NCBI GenBank assembly: GCA_937949545.1
Contig: CALEDR010000002.1
Location: 1 to 64,000, forward strand
DNA: 64,000 nt
DNA from: an uncultured Phycisphaerae bacterium
GTDB lineage: Bacteria; Planctomycetota; Phycisphaerae; Sedimentisphaerales; Anaerohalosphaeraceae
Reading direction: 5' to 3'
Under the pieces are notes generated by a model. That model saw nothing but the letters and a program-made list of their open reading frames with translations. It did not search any database and was not told the origin of the DNA. Each line of letters opens with the position of its first letter. Within the stretch, counting starts at the first letter, position 1. Shown piece after piece: positions 1 to 9,741 of this stretch. Both the position numbers and the translations under genes were made by a program.

Positions 1-978
1 TACGAGATCATCGTCATCGACGACGGATCGCGCGACGACACCTATCGCAAGGCGTTGGTGTTCGAGGGGAAGCACGGCAACGCGGAGGTCCGCGTCATCC
101 GCAAGCGCAATGCCGGCAAGGCGAAGGCCCTCAACACGGGCATCACCGCCGCCAAGGGCGAGTTCGTGCTGTGCATGGACGGGGACTCGGCGCTCCACCC
201 CAAGACCCTCCAGAAGGCCGTCCGCCACCTGGCCGACCCGGGGGTCGGTGCGGTGGCGGGGAGCGTCAAGGTGGTGAATCGCACCAACCTGCTCTCCACC
301 CTTCAGGCGCTCGAGTACGTCGAGGGCCTCAACATGGTTCGCGAGGCCCAGGGGTTCTTCCGGCTCGTCAACATCATCCCGGGTCCCATCGGCCTGTTTC
401 GCAAGAGCGCGCTCAAGCGCGTCGGCGGCTACGACCACGACACCTTCGCCGAGGACTGCGACCTCACGCTGAAGCTCCTCGGCGAGGGCTGGAAGATCTT
501 CTACGAGCCGGGTGCCATCGCCTACACGGAGGCGCCCGAGAAGCTCCTCGATCTGCTGAAGCAGCGCTATCGCTGGACGCGCGGAATCCTGCAGGCGATC
601 CGCAAGCACCGCGGCAGCCTCGTCAGTCTCAAGCACGGCCCCGGCGTGGCCTTCACGCTCTGGTACATGATCTTCGAGGGCATCCTCTGGCCCTCCATGA
701 ACGTCTTCGCGCACGTGCTCTTCGTGTTCGTCGCGGGACGCTACGGTGCCGCGCTGCCGCTGATCCTCTGGTTCGCGCAGCTCACCATCCTCGATCTGGC
801 GGCGGCCCTCTACTGCGTGGCGGTGGAAGAGGAGCGCCTGAGCCTCGTCCCCTACGCGATCTACTACCGGGCATTCTTCGCCCTCACCGTCGACATCTCG
901 AAGCTCTTCGCCACGGTCGAGGAGCTGTGCGGACTGCGCATGGACTGGGGGAAGCTCGAACGGATCGGGCGGATTTAG
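1..978 (+). CDS. Family 2 glycosyltransferase, PgaC/HasA-like, 5' partial
   Basis: Membrane processive-type glycosyltransferase that would polymerise or transfer a sugar from a nucleotide donor at the cytoplasmic face. The frame is open at base 1, so the N-terminus is outside the window. Visible GT-A motifs are IVIDDGSRDDT (about residues 5-14 of the partial), the MDGDS metal/nucleotide motif (about 59-63), FAEDCDL with the catalytic acid region (about 150) and QRYRWTRG (about 188-195), the Q-x-x-R-W signature of processive enzymes. The last 120 residues contain several hydrophobic segments that look transmembrane. The family assignment is secure. The product (poly-GlcNAc, hyaluronan-like or another polymer) cannot be told from sequence. 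It is followed by a long inverted repeat and then metK, so operon linkage is unlikely. Confidence 0.85.
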   Translation, partial: YEIIVIDDGSRDDTYRKALVFEGKHGNAEVRVIRKRNAGKAKALNTGITAAKGEFVLCMDGDSALHPKTLQKAVRHLADPGVGAVAGSVKVVNRTNLLSTLQALEYVEGLNMVREAQGFFRLVNIIPGPIGLFRKSALKRVGGYDHDTFAEDCDLTLKLLGEGWKIFYEPGAIAYTEAPEKLLDLLKQRYRWTRGILQAIRKHRGSLVSLKHGPGVAFTLWYMIFEGILWPSMNVFAHVLFVFVAGRYGAALPLILWFAQLTILDLAAALYCVAVEEERLSLVPYAIYYRAFFALTVDISKLFATVEELCGLRMDWGKLERIGRI

Positions 979-1135
979 TGTCCCGAATCAGAAATTCGCT
1001 TGCATTCGGCCACCGCTACGGGCCTCTGGCTGCGTTGCACTCGCTCGACGTAGCTCTGCTATGTCTCGCTCGCGCGCCTTGCCAGAGGCCCGTATCGGCG
1101 CCCTCGGTGCGACAGCGAATTCCTGACCCGGAACA
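979..1135. repeat. Long imperfect inverted repeat (cruciform/REP-like unit)
   Basis: The two ends are imperfect reverse complements over about 50 bases. The inner 14 bases at 1017-1030 and 1081-1094 are exact reverse complements. The loop (1031-1080) itself contains a smaller near-palindrome centred near 1057. It starts right after the glycosyltransferase stop codon and ends about 100 bases before metK. It could act as a terminator-like structure, or be a REP/MITE-type palindromic element. No ORF and no T-run are seen. Confidence 0.7.
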
Positions 1136-1237
1136 CCAGCGGATTGAAACCGACGGAGGCCTCGCCTAGAGTCTCTTCCCCCCAAAGCGCACCCGTTCCC
1201 GCCCAGCGCAACGTACCATCGGCCGAGGAGTCCAGCG

Positions 1238-2449
1238 GTGAGACGACAACTGTTCACGTCCGAGTCCGTCTCGATGGGGCATCCGGACAAGATGTGCGAC
1301 CAGATCTCGGACGCCGTGCTCGATGCGATGCTCGCCCAGGACCCGACGTCCCGGGTCGCCTGCGAGACGCTCACCACCACCGGCCTCGTCTTCCTGGCCG
1401 GCGAGGTGACGACGAAGGCCACGGTCGACTTTCCCGTACTCGTACGCGAGGTCGTGCGCGACATCGGCTACACCGACTCCCAGCTCGGCTTCGATGCGGC
1501 GACGTGCGCGGTCCAGGTGGCCATCGGTCGCCAGTCGCCGGACATCGCGCAGGGCGTCTCGGAGGGGGAGGGGCTCCACAAGGAGCAGGGCGCCGGCGAC
1601 CAGGGGATGATGTTCGGCTTCGCCTGCGACGAGACGCCGGAGCTGATGCCCGCGCCGATCCGCCTGGCTCACCGGATCATGGAGAGGCACCGCATGCTCT
1701 TCGAGTCCGGGGAGCTCGAGTACCTGCGTCCCGACGCGAAGTCGCAGGTGACCATCGAGTACCAGGGGGACGAGCCGCGCCGTCTCCCGGCGGTGGTGGT
1801 TTCGACGCAGCACGACCCGGAGGTCTCCTACGACCAGCTGCGCAAGGACGTGATCCAGGAGGTGATCAAGCCCGTGCTCCCGGAGGAGCTCCTCGACGAC
1901 GATACGATCTTCCACGTGAACCCCACCGGTCGCTTCGTGGTCGGGGGGCCCATGGGCGATGCCGGGCTGACCGGGCGGAAGATCATCGTGGACACCTACG
2001 GCGGCATGGGCCGGCACGGGGGCGGGGCGTTCTCGGGCAAGGACCCGACGAAGGTGGACCGCTCGGCGGCGTACATGGCGCGGTACATCGCCAAGAACGT
2101 GGTCGCGGCGGGTCTGGCGGACCGGTGCGAGATCCAGCTCTCGTACGCGATCGGCGTGGCCGAGCCGACCAGCGTGTACGTGGACTGCTTCGGCACCGAA
2201 AAGGCGGACCCGGCGAAGATCTCGGCGGCGATCCGGCAGGTGTTCCCGCTGACGCCGCGGGGCATCATCGAGACGCTGCAGTTGCGCAAGCCGATCTACT
2301 CGCCGACAGCGCGGCACGGGCACTTCGGGCGCAAGTGCTACAACGGGCAGTACTACGACCGCGTGAAGCGGGAGCACCGCGGGGCCAGACTGGACTTCTT
2401 CACGTGGGAGAAGACGGACAAGGCCGAGGCGCTCCGGCGCGGCGTGTGA
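1238..2449 (+). CDS. metK: S-adenosylmethionine synthetase (copy 1, high-GC side)
   Basis: Makes S-adenosylmethionine from methionine and ATP in the cytosol. The 403-residue protein carries GHPDK (about 14-18), [11 protein letters not shown] (about 118-128) and the loop containing [22 protein letters not shown] and the conserved C-terminal HGHFGR, all MetK signatures. The start is a GTG with a GAGGAG Shine-Dalgarno 7 bases upstream. The C-terminus continues past HGHFGR with a basic segment before FFTWEKTD. A different metK lies at 52555-53760, and the two proteins differ at many positions. The reading is certain; whether both belong to one genome is doubtful. Confidence 0.96.
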   Translation: MRRQLFTSESVSMGHPDKMCDQISDAVLDAMLAQDPTSRVACETLTTTGLVFLAGEVTTKATVDFPVLVREVVRDIGYTDSQLGFDAATCAVQVAIGRQSPDIAQGVSEGEGLHKEQGAGDQGMMFGFACDETPELMPAPIRLAHRIMERHRMLFESGELEYLRPDAKSQVTIEYQGDEPRRLPAVVVSTQHDPEVSYDQLRKDVIQEVIKPVLPEELLDDDTIFHVNPTGRFVVGGPMGDAGLTGRKIIVDTYGGMGRHGGGAFSGKDPTKVDRSAAYMARYIAKNVVAAGLADRCEIQLSYAIGVAEPTSVYVDCFGTEKADPAKISAAIRQVFPLTPRGIIETLQLRKPIYSPTARHGHFGRKCYNGQYYDRVKREHRGARLDFFTWEKTDKAEALRRGV

Positions 2450-2474
2450 GCGGCGGCCCGCGAGCCGACATAAG

Positions 2475-3290
2475 TTATGTTGTGCGCGGCGCGGTCGGCG
2501 CGCGCATGTAGAGGTGCACGGCCGTCCCGCCGTAGGCGTGGGGCTCGGGCCCCAGCGCGCCGGCGACGGACAGGTCGGCCGGCGGGCGCGGCGGGCCGGG
2601 CGCCGCGGCGCCGCGCGGAGCGTGCCCGTGTTCGAGTTCGATCAACTCCTCCTCGTCGGCGGCGGTCCGGGCCCGGATCTCGTCGACGTCGATCTCGTCG
2701 AGCACCCACTCCTGCTCGCGGAGTCTGCGGCCCGGCCGCTCGCGGCGCCCGGCGTGCCCGCGGGGTTGGGGTTCGGCGGCGGGGTGCGCCGCGTCGGCGG
2801 GGTTGAGGGTGAACGGGTGCGGCGTGCGCACGCAGGCGTAGCCGGTGTCGGTCAGGAGCGAGACGACCCGCGAGACCTGCCCGCGGACGCGGTCCCAGCC
2901 GGCCGCGTCGCGGACCAGCGGGTAGGGCGGGTCGAAGAACGCGAGGTTGAGCGGGCGGGGGCAGCGGGCCAGCACGGCCGAGCCGAGCGCGTCGCCCTTG
3001 AGGACTTCGCAGCGGTCGGCGCAGCCGAGCGACTCGATGTTTCGTTCGAGGATCGCCGCGGCGTTCCGGTCCTTCTCGACGAACAGGACGAACGCGGCCC
3101 CGCGGCTGATGGCCTCGAGGCCGATCGACCCCGTGCCGGCGAAGCAGTCGAGGACCTGTGCCCCCTCGAAGTGGCCGCGGAGGATGGAGAAGAGCGACTC
3201 CTTGACGCGGTCGGGGATGGGGCGCGTGGTCTGGTCGTCGCGCGGGCTGAAGAGTTTTCGGTGGCGGAACTCGCCGGCGATGATGCGCAT
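2475..3290 (-). CDS. rsmD: 16S rRNA (guanine966-N2)-methyltransferase, RsmD family
   Basis: Methylates a guanine of 16S rRNA during small-subunit assembly. From the ATG at 3290 the protein begins MRIIAGEFRHRKL, as RsmD proteins do; the seven residues upstream in the frame are not needed. The SAM-binding motif DCFAGTGS is at about residues 48-55 and the catalytic DPPY at 120-123. After about residue 155 the protein becomes Arg/Ala/Pro-rich and runs to 271 residues, well beyond the roughly 190 usual for RsmD, so the tail is probably disordered or lineage-specific. It converges on metK with only about 25 bases between stops. Confidence 0.85.
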   Translation of the reverse strand: MRIIAGEFRHRKLFSPRDDQTTRPIPDRVKESLFSILRGHFEGAQVLDCFAGTGSIGLEAISRGAAFVLFVEKDRNAAAILERNIESLGCADRCEVLKGDALGSAVLARCPRPLNLAFFDPPYPLVRDAAGWDRVRGQVSRVVSLLTDTGYACVRTPHPFTLNPADAAHPAAEPQPRGHAGRRERPGRRLREQEWVLDEIDVDEIRARTAADEEELIELEHGHAPRGAAAPGPPRPPADLSVAGALGPEPHAYGGTAVHLYMRAPTAPRTT

Positions 3291-3406
3291 GGTCGGGCGA
3301 TCGGGGAGCAAGAGAGGGAAGGAACGCCGCGGGATCGTACCATGCGCACCTGCACGGGCCGCCGGCGTGGCGGCGCCGGGTCACGATCACACCGACGGAA
3401 CGCACC

Positions 3407-3757
3407 GTGCCGCTGACGCTCGAACAGGTCGCACTCTTTGCGGGCGCGGCGGTCTCGCTGGGCATCGGTGCGTACTTTGTTTGGTTCCTGCCGCGGACGG
3501 CCGGCGATGCGCGTGAGAGCGGGCCGCGGTACTGGGGGTGCGCGTTCCCGTTGCCGACGCGGCTGATGATCGGCGTGTCGATGCTGGTGCTGGGGTATCA
3601 CCTGGCGGTGTGGGCGTTGCCGTCGGGGTCGACGAACCTGCGGGTGCCGCGTGAGCGGTGGTGGGCGGTGGCGCTGGGCGTGGCCGGGGCGATCGGCGCG
3701 TCGTGCATGCTGGACCGCGCGGCGGGGAGCGGGCGCGGGGAGCAGGGGCCGGGATGA
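3407..3757 (+). CDS. Small membrane protein of unknown function
   Basis: A 116-residue protein with about three hydrophobic segments (residues about 8-25, 45-65 and 84-100) and no motif I recognise. The start is a GTG about 115 bases from the divergent rsmD start. The codon use is GC-rich like its neighbours, and the frame is free of stops, which in this composition is only modest evidence. It precedes the pilM cluster by 275 bases on the same strand, but nothing ties it to that cluster. Confidence 0.5.
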   Translation: MPLTLEQVALFAGAAVSLGIGAYFVWFLPRTAGDARESGPRYWGCAFPLPTRLMIGVSMLVLGYHLAVWALPSGSTNLRVPRERWWAVALGVAGAIGASCMLDRAAGSGRGEQGPG

Positions 3758-4031
3758 GCGGGTCGAGTGCTCGTGTCGGGTGCGGGGTGGTGTTGTTGCG
3801 GCGGCGCGAAGATGGTCGCGCGGGGCCGGTCGGCCGCTGCTCCGGGGCGACGTGGGCGCGAGCAGGACGCTAATCTACCGGCCCGTTGAGAAGGCCCGAC
3901 CGGAACACGGTTTGGCGGACGGTCGTATCGAGGAGACGGGGATCGTCCCGTTTTGAGGAAGGTTTGATGGCCTCGGCGAGCGCGCCGGGCTGGCATGGGG
4001 GCGGCGCGTCCGCCCGATCGGGAGAAGCCGC

Positions 4032-6032
4032 ATGGCGTCGTCCAACAGTTGCTGGGGGATCGAGATGGGCGCGGGGGCGGTGAAGGCGCTCAAACTCGAG
4101 CGGTCTGGGGACGAGTTGAACGTCGTGGAGTTCGCGGTCATCCCGCACAAGAAGGTGCTTTCGACGCCGGACCTCGACCAGGCGGACGCGACGCGCGTGG
4201 CGCTGGGCGAACTGGTGACGCGGTTTGACCTGACGAGCGCGCCGGTGGCGATCAGCGTGCCGGGTCACTCGGCCTTTGCGCGGTTCGCGAAGTTGCCGCC
4301 GGTGGAGCCCAAGAAGATCCCGGACATCGTGCAGTTCGAGGCCCAGCAGCAGATCCCGTTCCCGATCGACGAGGTGGAGTGGGACTACCAGACCTTCAAG
4401 AGCGACGACAACCCGGACTTCGAGGTGGGGATCTTCGCGGTGACGCGCGACCGGGTGATGGAGCGGTTGGCGCTGTGGGCCGACGTGGGGATCACGCCGG
4501 ACGTGATCACGCTGGGGCCGCTGGCGGTGTACAACGCGATCTCGTGGGACCTGCAGTTCGGCCCGCGCACGCCGGGGACGGTGATCCTGGACGTGGGCAC
4601 GACGAGCACGGACCTGATCGTGTGCGAGCCGGGGCGGGTGTGGATCCGCACGTTCCCGATCGGCGGGCACAACTTCACCGAGGCGCTGGTCTCGGCGTTC
4701 AAACTCAGTTACTCCAAGGCCGAGGCGCTCAAGGCGCAGGCGGAGCAGAGCAAGCACGCGCGGCACATCCTGCAGGCGATGCGGCCGGTGTTCTCCGACC
4801 TGGCGCAGGACGTGCAGCGGTCGATCGGCTACTACCAGTCGGGCCACCCGGACGCGAACCTCACGCGGCTGATCGGGCTGGGCTCGACGTTCAACCTGCC
4901 GGGGCTGCGGAAGTACCTCTCGCAGCAGTTGCAGATGGAGGTGGTGCGGCTGGAGCAGTTCAACCGCCTGAGCGTGGAGGGTCCGGCGCAGTCGGAGTTC
5001 CAGGCGGCGACGATGAACCTGGCGACGTCGTACGGCCTGTGCCTTCAGGGGCTGGGGTTCCAGCACGGGATCATGGCCAACCTCGTGCCGGTGGCGGTGG
5101 TGCGCGAGGCCCTGTGGAAGCGGAAGGTGAAGTGGTTCGGGATCGCGGCGGGCATCTCGATCGCGGCGGGGGGCGTGAGTTTCATCCGTCCGTTCCTGGA
5201 CGACGCGGCGGTGGCGAGTTCGCCGCGCCTGCCGGTGATCGACGAGACGATCCGCGAGGCGCGCAAGCAGAAGGCGGAGTGGAAGGCGGTGTCGGACACG
5301 TTCGCGTCGGACTATCGCGCGGCGAACGCGGCCGCGCTGCCCACGCACCGGGACGTGTACCCGCACCTGGCGCTGGACCTCGGGGAGATGCTCAAGGTCG
5401 CGTTCGACAAGGCCGCGGCCGAGCGGGGTTCGGGCGATGCGCCGCGCGTGCGGTTCGGGGAGTTCCAGAGTTGGTACGTGCCGCCGGCGGGGGCGGGGGG
5501 CGCGGACCCGTACGGCGACCCCGGCGCGGCGTCGGGGTCGGGCGGGAGCGAGCGGCGCGTGGCGGTGGACCTGGAGATCAGCACGACGCACGAGGACCAG
5601 GTGAAGGCGCGGCAGTTTGTCGTGGACACGCTGCAGCAGTGGCTGTACGACCACGCCGAGCGCGAGAACGCGCCGTACAAGATCGACACGGGCCGGTTCC
5701 ACCTGAGCGTGACCGAGAGCCGGAAGATCCCGCTGCCGGCCGAGACCAGCGCGGGCGGGGTGCCCGGTCCGGCCAAGGGCCTTGAGGACTGGGACCCGGA
5801 GGTCGACCGCGGGCGTCCCGCGCCGGGCACGGTGCTCATCGGCGGCACGCCGCCGCAGTCGGGCGGGCATTCGCCGTCGGGCCCGTCGTCGCGCGGGAGC
5901 GAGGACGTGGACCGGCTGGCGCCGATCGAGGACGCGCCGCCGCTGGCCAAGCCGGGCCAGACGCTCAACCGCCTGCGCCTGCACTGGGAAGTGATCATTC
6001 GCGAGAACAAGGCTCCGGAGAACCCCGCATGA
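4032..6032 (+). CDS. pilM: PilM-type pilus assembly ATPase-fold protein with long C-terminal extension
   Basis: Actin-like cytoplasmic component of type IV pilus or type II secretion inner-membrane platforms. Residues 1 to about 330 match PilM: an N-terminal GIEMGAGAVKALKL phosphate-binding strand, LPPVEPKKIPDIVQFEAQQQ, and VILDVGTTSTDLIV. A hydrophobic segment follows at about 364-386, then a long periplasmic-looking Pro/Gly-rich region, so this 666-residue protein appears to combine PilM with a membrane-spanning, PilN-like part. A GGAG Shine-Dalgarno precedes the ATG. The next gene overlaps it by four bases (ATGA), indicating translational coupling. Confidence 0.85.
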   Translation: MASSNSCWGIEMGAGAVKALKLERSGDELNVVEFAVIPHKKVLSTPDLDQADATRVALGELVTRFDLTSAPVAISVPGHSAFARFAKLPPVEPKKIPDIVQFEAQQQIPFPIDEVEWDYQTFKSDDNPDFEVGIFAVTRDRVMERLALWADVGITPDVITLGPLAVYNAISWDLQFGPRTPGTVILDVGTTSTDLIVCEPGRVWIRTFPIGGHNFTEALVSAFKLSYSKAEALKAQAEQSKHARHILQAMRPVFSDLAQDVQRSIGYYQSGHPDANLTRLIGLGSTFNLPGLRKYLSQQLQMEVVRLEQFNRLSVEGPAQSEFQAATMNLATSYGLCLQGLGFQHGIMANLVPVAVVREALWKRKVKWFGIAAGISIAAGGVSFIRPFLDDAAVASSPRLPVIDETIREARKQKAEWKAVSDTFASDYRAANAAALPTHRDVYPHLALDLGEMLKVAFDKAAAERGSGDAPRVRFGEFQSWYVPPAGAGGADPYGDPGAASGSGGSERRVAVDLEISTTHEDQVKARQFVVDTLQQWLYDHAERENAPYKIDTGRFHLSVTESRKIPLPAETSAGGVPGPAKGLEDWDPEVDRGRPAPGTVLIGGTPPQSGGHSPSGPSSRGSEDVDRLAPIEDAPPLAKPGQTLNRLRLHWEVIIRENKAPENPA

Positions 6033-7390
6033 AGTGGCTGAAAGCCAACTGGGTCATCGTGGTGCTGTCGGTGGTGGCGCTGGCCGCGCTGCCGACGGCG
6101 ATGTACTTCTCCGGCAACATGCGCGAGAAGATCCGGGCCGACTTGGCCAAGCGGATCGACGCGGACATGAAGGAACTGAACAACGTGAAGGTTCAGTACC
6201 ACCTGGTGTCCGTGGACGGGACGAAACTGCTGGAGAAGACGGTCGAGCCGAACGCGGCGTACACGCAGTGGTACAAGGACGAGTGGGAGCGGATCCGCTC
6301 GCGCACGGGCGAGGTCTCCGAGGCCGCGCTGGCGTTCAACCGATCGGACCACGGCGTGCTGGTGGCGGACCTGTTCCCCGCGCCGGCGCCGCGCGCGGCG
6401 CAGACCAAGCCGCTGGAGTTCGCCGCGGCGTACATCCGGGCGCACCCGGCGATGCTCGCGGCGATCCGCGCGGGCGAGCCGATGGACCCGGCACAGGTGG
6501 CGGCGATGCTGACGGACTATCAGCAGAGCCAGTACGAGCGCATCCGCAACCAGACGGGCAAGGACCCGACGGAGGAGGAGAAGGCGACGGTCGCGGCGGA
6601 GATGCGGGCGCTGCGCGTGCAGCAGTACCAGCGTCACGCGGGGACGATCGCGGTGTACGCGGGGCCGTACGTGTTCGAGGGCGTTCCGGCGAGCGTGCCG
6701 ACGCAGGAGCCGAGCCTGGCGCAATGCTGGGACTGGCAGGAGCGGTTCTGGATCCACAAGGACATCTGCCGCGCGATCGAACTGGCCAACCGCGACGCGA
6801 CGGGCGGCGTGCCGGACTCGGTGGTGAAGCGGATCGTGAAGATCGGCGTGCGTCCCGCGCCGTACTTGCTGGCGGAGGGCCGCGGGGCGACGACGGCGTC
6901 GTACGAGGCGGGGACGGACAAGGCCCCGCAGGACTTCACCAGGTCGATCACGGGGCGCGTGAGCGGTCCGGGGACGAACAACAAGTGGTACGACGTGCGC
7001 GTCGTGCGGGTCGAGGTGGTGCTGTCGTCGCGCCGGGTGCCGGTGTTCATCGACGCGCTGGCGGCGACGAACTTCATGACCGTTCTGGACATGGACCTGT
7101 ACCGCGTGGACCCGGTCGAGGACCTGCGGGCGGGGTACTACTACGGCGAGAACGACCCGGTGGTCCGGGCGGTGTTCGACGTGGAGACGGTCTGGCTGCG
7201 CGAGTGGCGCAAGGACCTGATGCCCAAGGAGGTCCAGGGCGGTCTGGGGATGCTCGAGGGCGTGACGGTGGACGACCCGTTCGCCTCGGCGCCTCCGCCC
7301 CCGCCGACGCGCCGGCCCCCGCCGGGCGCGGGCGGCGGCGACGAAGACAGCCGGCCGCGCGGGCGGCGGCGACCGAACGAAGACGGTTGA
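6029..7390 (+). CDS. Membrane-anchored protein of the pilM cluster (PilN/PilO-like position)
   Basis: A 453-residue protein with one N-terminal transmembrane helix (about residues 7-27) followed by a basic/acidic helical region and a large domain I cannot assign. Gene order after pilM, an ATGA overlap with pilM and the bitopic layout suggest a PilN- or PilO-like role in the inner-membrane alignment complex. The C-terminus is Pro/Arg-rich (about residues 420-453). No catalytic motif is seen. The function is inferred from position and topology only. Confidence 0.65.
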   Translation: MKWLKANWVIVVLSVVALAALPTAMYFSGNMREKIRADLAKRIDADMKELNNVKVQYHLVSVDGTKLLEKTVEPNAAYTQWYKDEWERIRSRTGEVSEAALAFNRSDHGVLVADLFPAPAPRAAQTKPLEFAAAYIRAHPAMLAAIRAGEPMDPAQVAAMLTDYQQSQYERIRNQTGKDPTEEEKATVAAEMRALRVQQYQRHAGTIAVYAGPYVFEGVPASVPTQEPSLAQCWDWQERFWIHKDICRAIELANRDATGGVPDSVVKRIVKIGVRPAPYLLAEGRGATTASYEAGTDKAPQDFTRSITGRVSGPGTNNKWYDVRVVRVEVVLSSRRVPVFIDALAATNFMTVLDMDLYRVDPVEDLRAGYYYGENDPVVRAVFDVETVWLREWRKDLMPKEVQGGLGMLEGVTVDDPFASAPPPPPTRRPPPGAGGGDEDSRPRGRRRPNEDG

Positions 7391-7453
7391 GCGCGGCGCG
7401 CAGACGGTGCGGCGGGTGACGGCGGTGGTTCGCACATCGGACGGGCAATCAAC

Positions 7454-9682
7454 ATGAAACTCAAAGGCATCAGTTGGATCGAGCAGCACCTGGAGAAGGT
7501 CTTCGCGGGCCTGTTCTTCGCGGCCCTCCTGGTCGTGCTCGCGCTGCAGTTTGTCGGCAAGGAGAGCACGGTCAAGGTCGACAAGGCCGACGTGCCGCTG
7601 AACACGGCGTGGGAATCGGTCGCGAGCAAGGCGCGCCAGACCGGCCAGCGGCTGGCGGCGAACACGCCTCCCGACGGCGACACGGGCGCGGCGACGCGGC
7701 CGATCGTCGAGTTCGCCGAGCGGTTCAAGGGGCCGGTCTCGCCGGCGCGGGAGTTGGCGGTGGCGATCGGCGAGTCGTCGTCGGTGGGCATGCCGACGGT
7801 GCGGATCGCGACGCCCGTCGCCCCGCTGCCCGAACTGCGCGTGCCGGCGACGAGCAACCCGGTCGCGACGGCGCACCTGACGCTGGTCGCGCCGTTCGAG
7901 GCGGAGAACCCGGAGGTCGCGGCGGTGCTGCCCTCGTCCATGCCGTTCGACAAGGCGGGCGTGACGGTCGAGGCGGAGTTCTCCGGCGAGCAGTTGCGGC
8001 AGGTCATGACGACCGACCCGGACGGGGCGGGGCCGATCCGCCCGATGCCGCGGCACTGGCTCGACGCGGTGCAGATCGTCGACGTCGAACTGCTGCGCGA
8101 GGAACTGCGCCCCGACGGCACGTGGGGCAACGCGACGGCGGTGCGGCCGATCCCCGGGCGATTCTCGCTGCGCGAGGAACTGAGCAAGCCGATCCCCGGC
8201 GCCAGCCAACTGAAGGACCTGGCGCGGCGGGCGACGGAGGCGGCCGAGCAGGTGCGCCGACCGGCGTACTACCACAGTTGGATCGGCGAGAAGTGGATGT
8301 CGCCTTCGGACCAGCGCGAGCACGACCGGCGCATGGCCGAGATGGCGGGCGCGGGCGACGACGTGCGCCGGCTGCGCGAACTGGCGGACCGTTCGCTGGC
8401 GAGCATCCGCAACATCGAGGAGCAACTCTCGCGGCTGGGGCCGTCGTCGGGCCCGAGCGGCGAACGTCCGCGTCCGTCGCCAGCGCCCAACCCGGGCGGC
8501 GGCGGCGGAAAGGCCCCGCCGGGCGGCGGCGGTGGCGGCGGCGGTGGCCGGCCCGATCCGGCCGCGCGGCCGGACTCGAACGAGACGCGTCGGCGTCAAC
8601 TCGAGCAGCAGTTGGACCGGGCGCGGCGCGACCTGGACAACATCGTCTCGCGGCTGCGCGCGATGAACCAGGATGTGTCGATGTACGGCGTCGCCGACGC
8701 GGAGCGCCCGGCGGACACGACCGCCGCGGCGGCGATCGAAGCGCCGCTGCTGGACAACCCGGCTGTGAAGGTGTGGGCGCACGACGTGACGGTGGAGCGC
8801 GGTCGGACGTACCGCTACCAGGTGCGCGTGGTGCTGAACAACCCGATGTTCGGACAGGGCAACGTGATGGTGCCCGAGCAGCAGGAATGGGCCAAGGCCC
8901 CGCTGGTGCGCTCGTCGCCGAGCGCGTGGTCGGAGCCGGTGAAGGTGGACGACGAGTCGTACTACTTCATCGTGGGCGCGAACCCGGCGGACCGGGGGAT
9001 GAACCGTCTGGCGAGCGCGCGCGCGGAGTTGTACGTCTTCAAGTGGGGCCGCTGGCGCAAGGGCGACACGGCGCTGGAACCCGGCGACCGCGTCGAGGCC
9101 GCGGTGAAGTACCCCGACCTGAGCGTGCTGCTGGCGGGCGCGACGCCCGGCGGCGAGCCGTGGCCGGTGGCCGGCCAGCCCGGCCGGCGCGACCCGACGC
9201 AGCCGCCGCCGCCCTCGCCCGCGCCGAACACCTCGCCGGTGGACACGCGCACGCCGCCGGGCAACGTGCCCCTCGCGCCCGAGCGCGACCGGCGCGAGAC
9301 GGCGCGACCGGGCGCCGGGGCGCCGACGGAGCCCGACCTCCGCGGCCAGAAGTTGCCGGTGCTGACGACCGAGGTGAAGGTTGACGCGATCTTCCTGAAC
9401 GTGGGCAGCGTGCCCGCGATCCCGGGCTCGTCGCGCGCGGGCGCGGTGGTGTTCCTGCGCGATGCGCTGGGTCGCGTGGTGACCCGGACGACGGAAGAGG
9501 ACCTGGGCAGCGCGACGCTGGCGCGGCTGCGCCGCTCGGCGGAACAGGGCGAGACCGACCTGCGGCCGGCCGAGCCGCCGCGACCGGAGGAGCCGCGGCA
9601 GCCGACCCGTCCGACACGTCCGGAGCCCGAGCCGGGCGGGAAGTCGCCGGGCGGCGGTGGTGGCGGCGGCGGCGGGGCGTGA
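7454..9682 (+). CDS. Large membrane-anchored protein of the pilM cluster, Pro/Gly-rich
   Basis: A 742-residue protein starting MKLKGISWIEQHLEKV, with one transmembrane helix at about residues 17-36. The rest is predicted extracytoplasmic. It contains a coiled-coil-like stretch (about 290-320 and again 375-410), a Gly-rich linker near 340-365, a folded-looking block at about 430-560 (KVWAHDVTVERGRTYRYQVR), a second domain at about 635-690, and a Gly-rich tail. It follows the previous gene by 63 bases and is followed by a strong hairpin, so it closes the operon. Likely a PilO/PilP-like part of a pilus or secretion platform, by position only. Confidence 0.65.
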   Translation: MKLKGISWIEQHLEKVFAGLFFAALLVVLALQFVGKESTVKVDKADVPLNTAWESVASKARQTGQRLAANTPPDGDTGAATRPIVEFAERFKGPVSPARELAVAIGESSSVGMPTVRIATPVAPLPELRVPATSNPVATAHLTLVAPFEAENPEVAAVLPSSMPFDKAGVTVEAEFSGEQLRQVMTTDPDGAGPIRPMPRHWLDAVQIVDVELLREELRPDGTWGNATAVRPIPGRFSLREELSKPIPGASQLKDLARRATEAAEQVRRPAYYHSWIGEKWMSPSDQREHDRRMAEMAGAGDDVRRLRELADRSLASIRNIEEQLSRLGPSSGPSGERPRPSPAPNPGGGGGKAPPGGGGGGGGGRPDPAARPDSNETRRRQLEQQLDRARRDLDNIVSRLRAMNQDVSMYGVADAERPADTTAAAAIEAPLLDNPAVKVWAHDVTVERGRTYRYQVRVVLNNPMFGQGNVMVPEQQEWAKAPLVRSSPSAWSEPVKVDDESYYFIVGANPADRGMNRLASARAELYVFKWGRWRKGDTALEPGDRVEAAVKYPDLSVLLAGATPGGEPWPVAGQPGRRDPTQPPPPSPAPNTSPVDTRTPPGNVPLAPERDRRETARPGAGAPTEPDLRGQKLPVLTTEVKVDAIFLNVGSVPAIPGSSRAGAVVFLRDALGRVVTRTTEEDLGSATLARLRRSAEQGETDLRPAEPPRPEEPRQPTRPTRPEPEPGGKSPGGGGGGGGGA

Positions 9683-9707
9683 AGCCTGGCGAGAATCCGA
9701 ACTTAGA

Positions 9708-9741
9708 CCAAACAGGACCGGCAAGTGCCGGTCCTGTTTGG
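9708..9741 (+). terminator. Hairpin terminator after the pilM cluster
   Basis: A perfect 16-base stem (9708-9723 with 9726-9741) lies 25 bases after the last stop codon. It has a two-base loop and no long T-run after it, so it may be a strong structural stop or RNA-end stabiliser. Confidence 0.75.
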
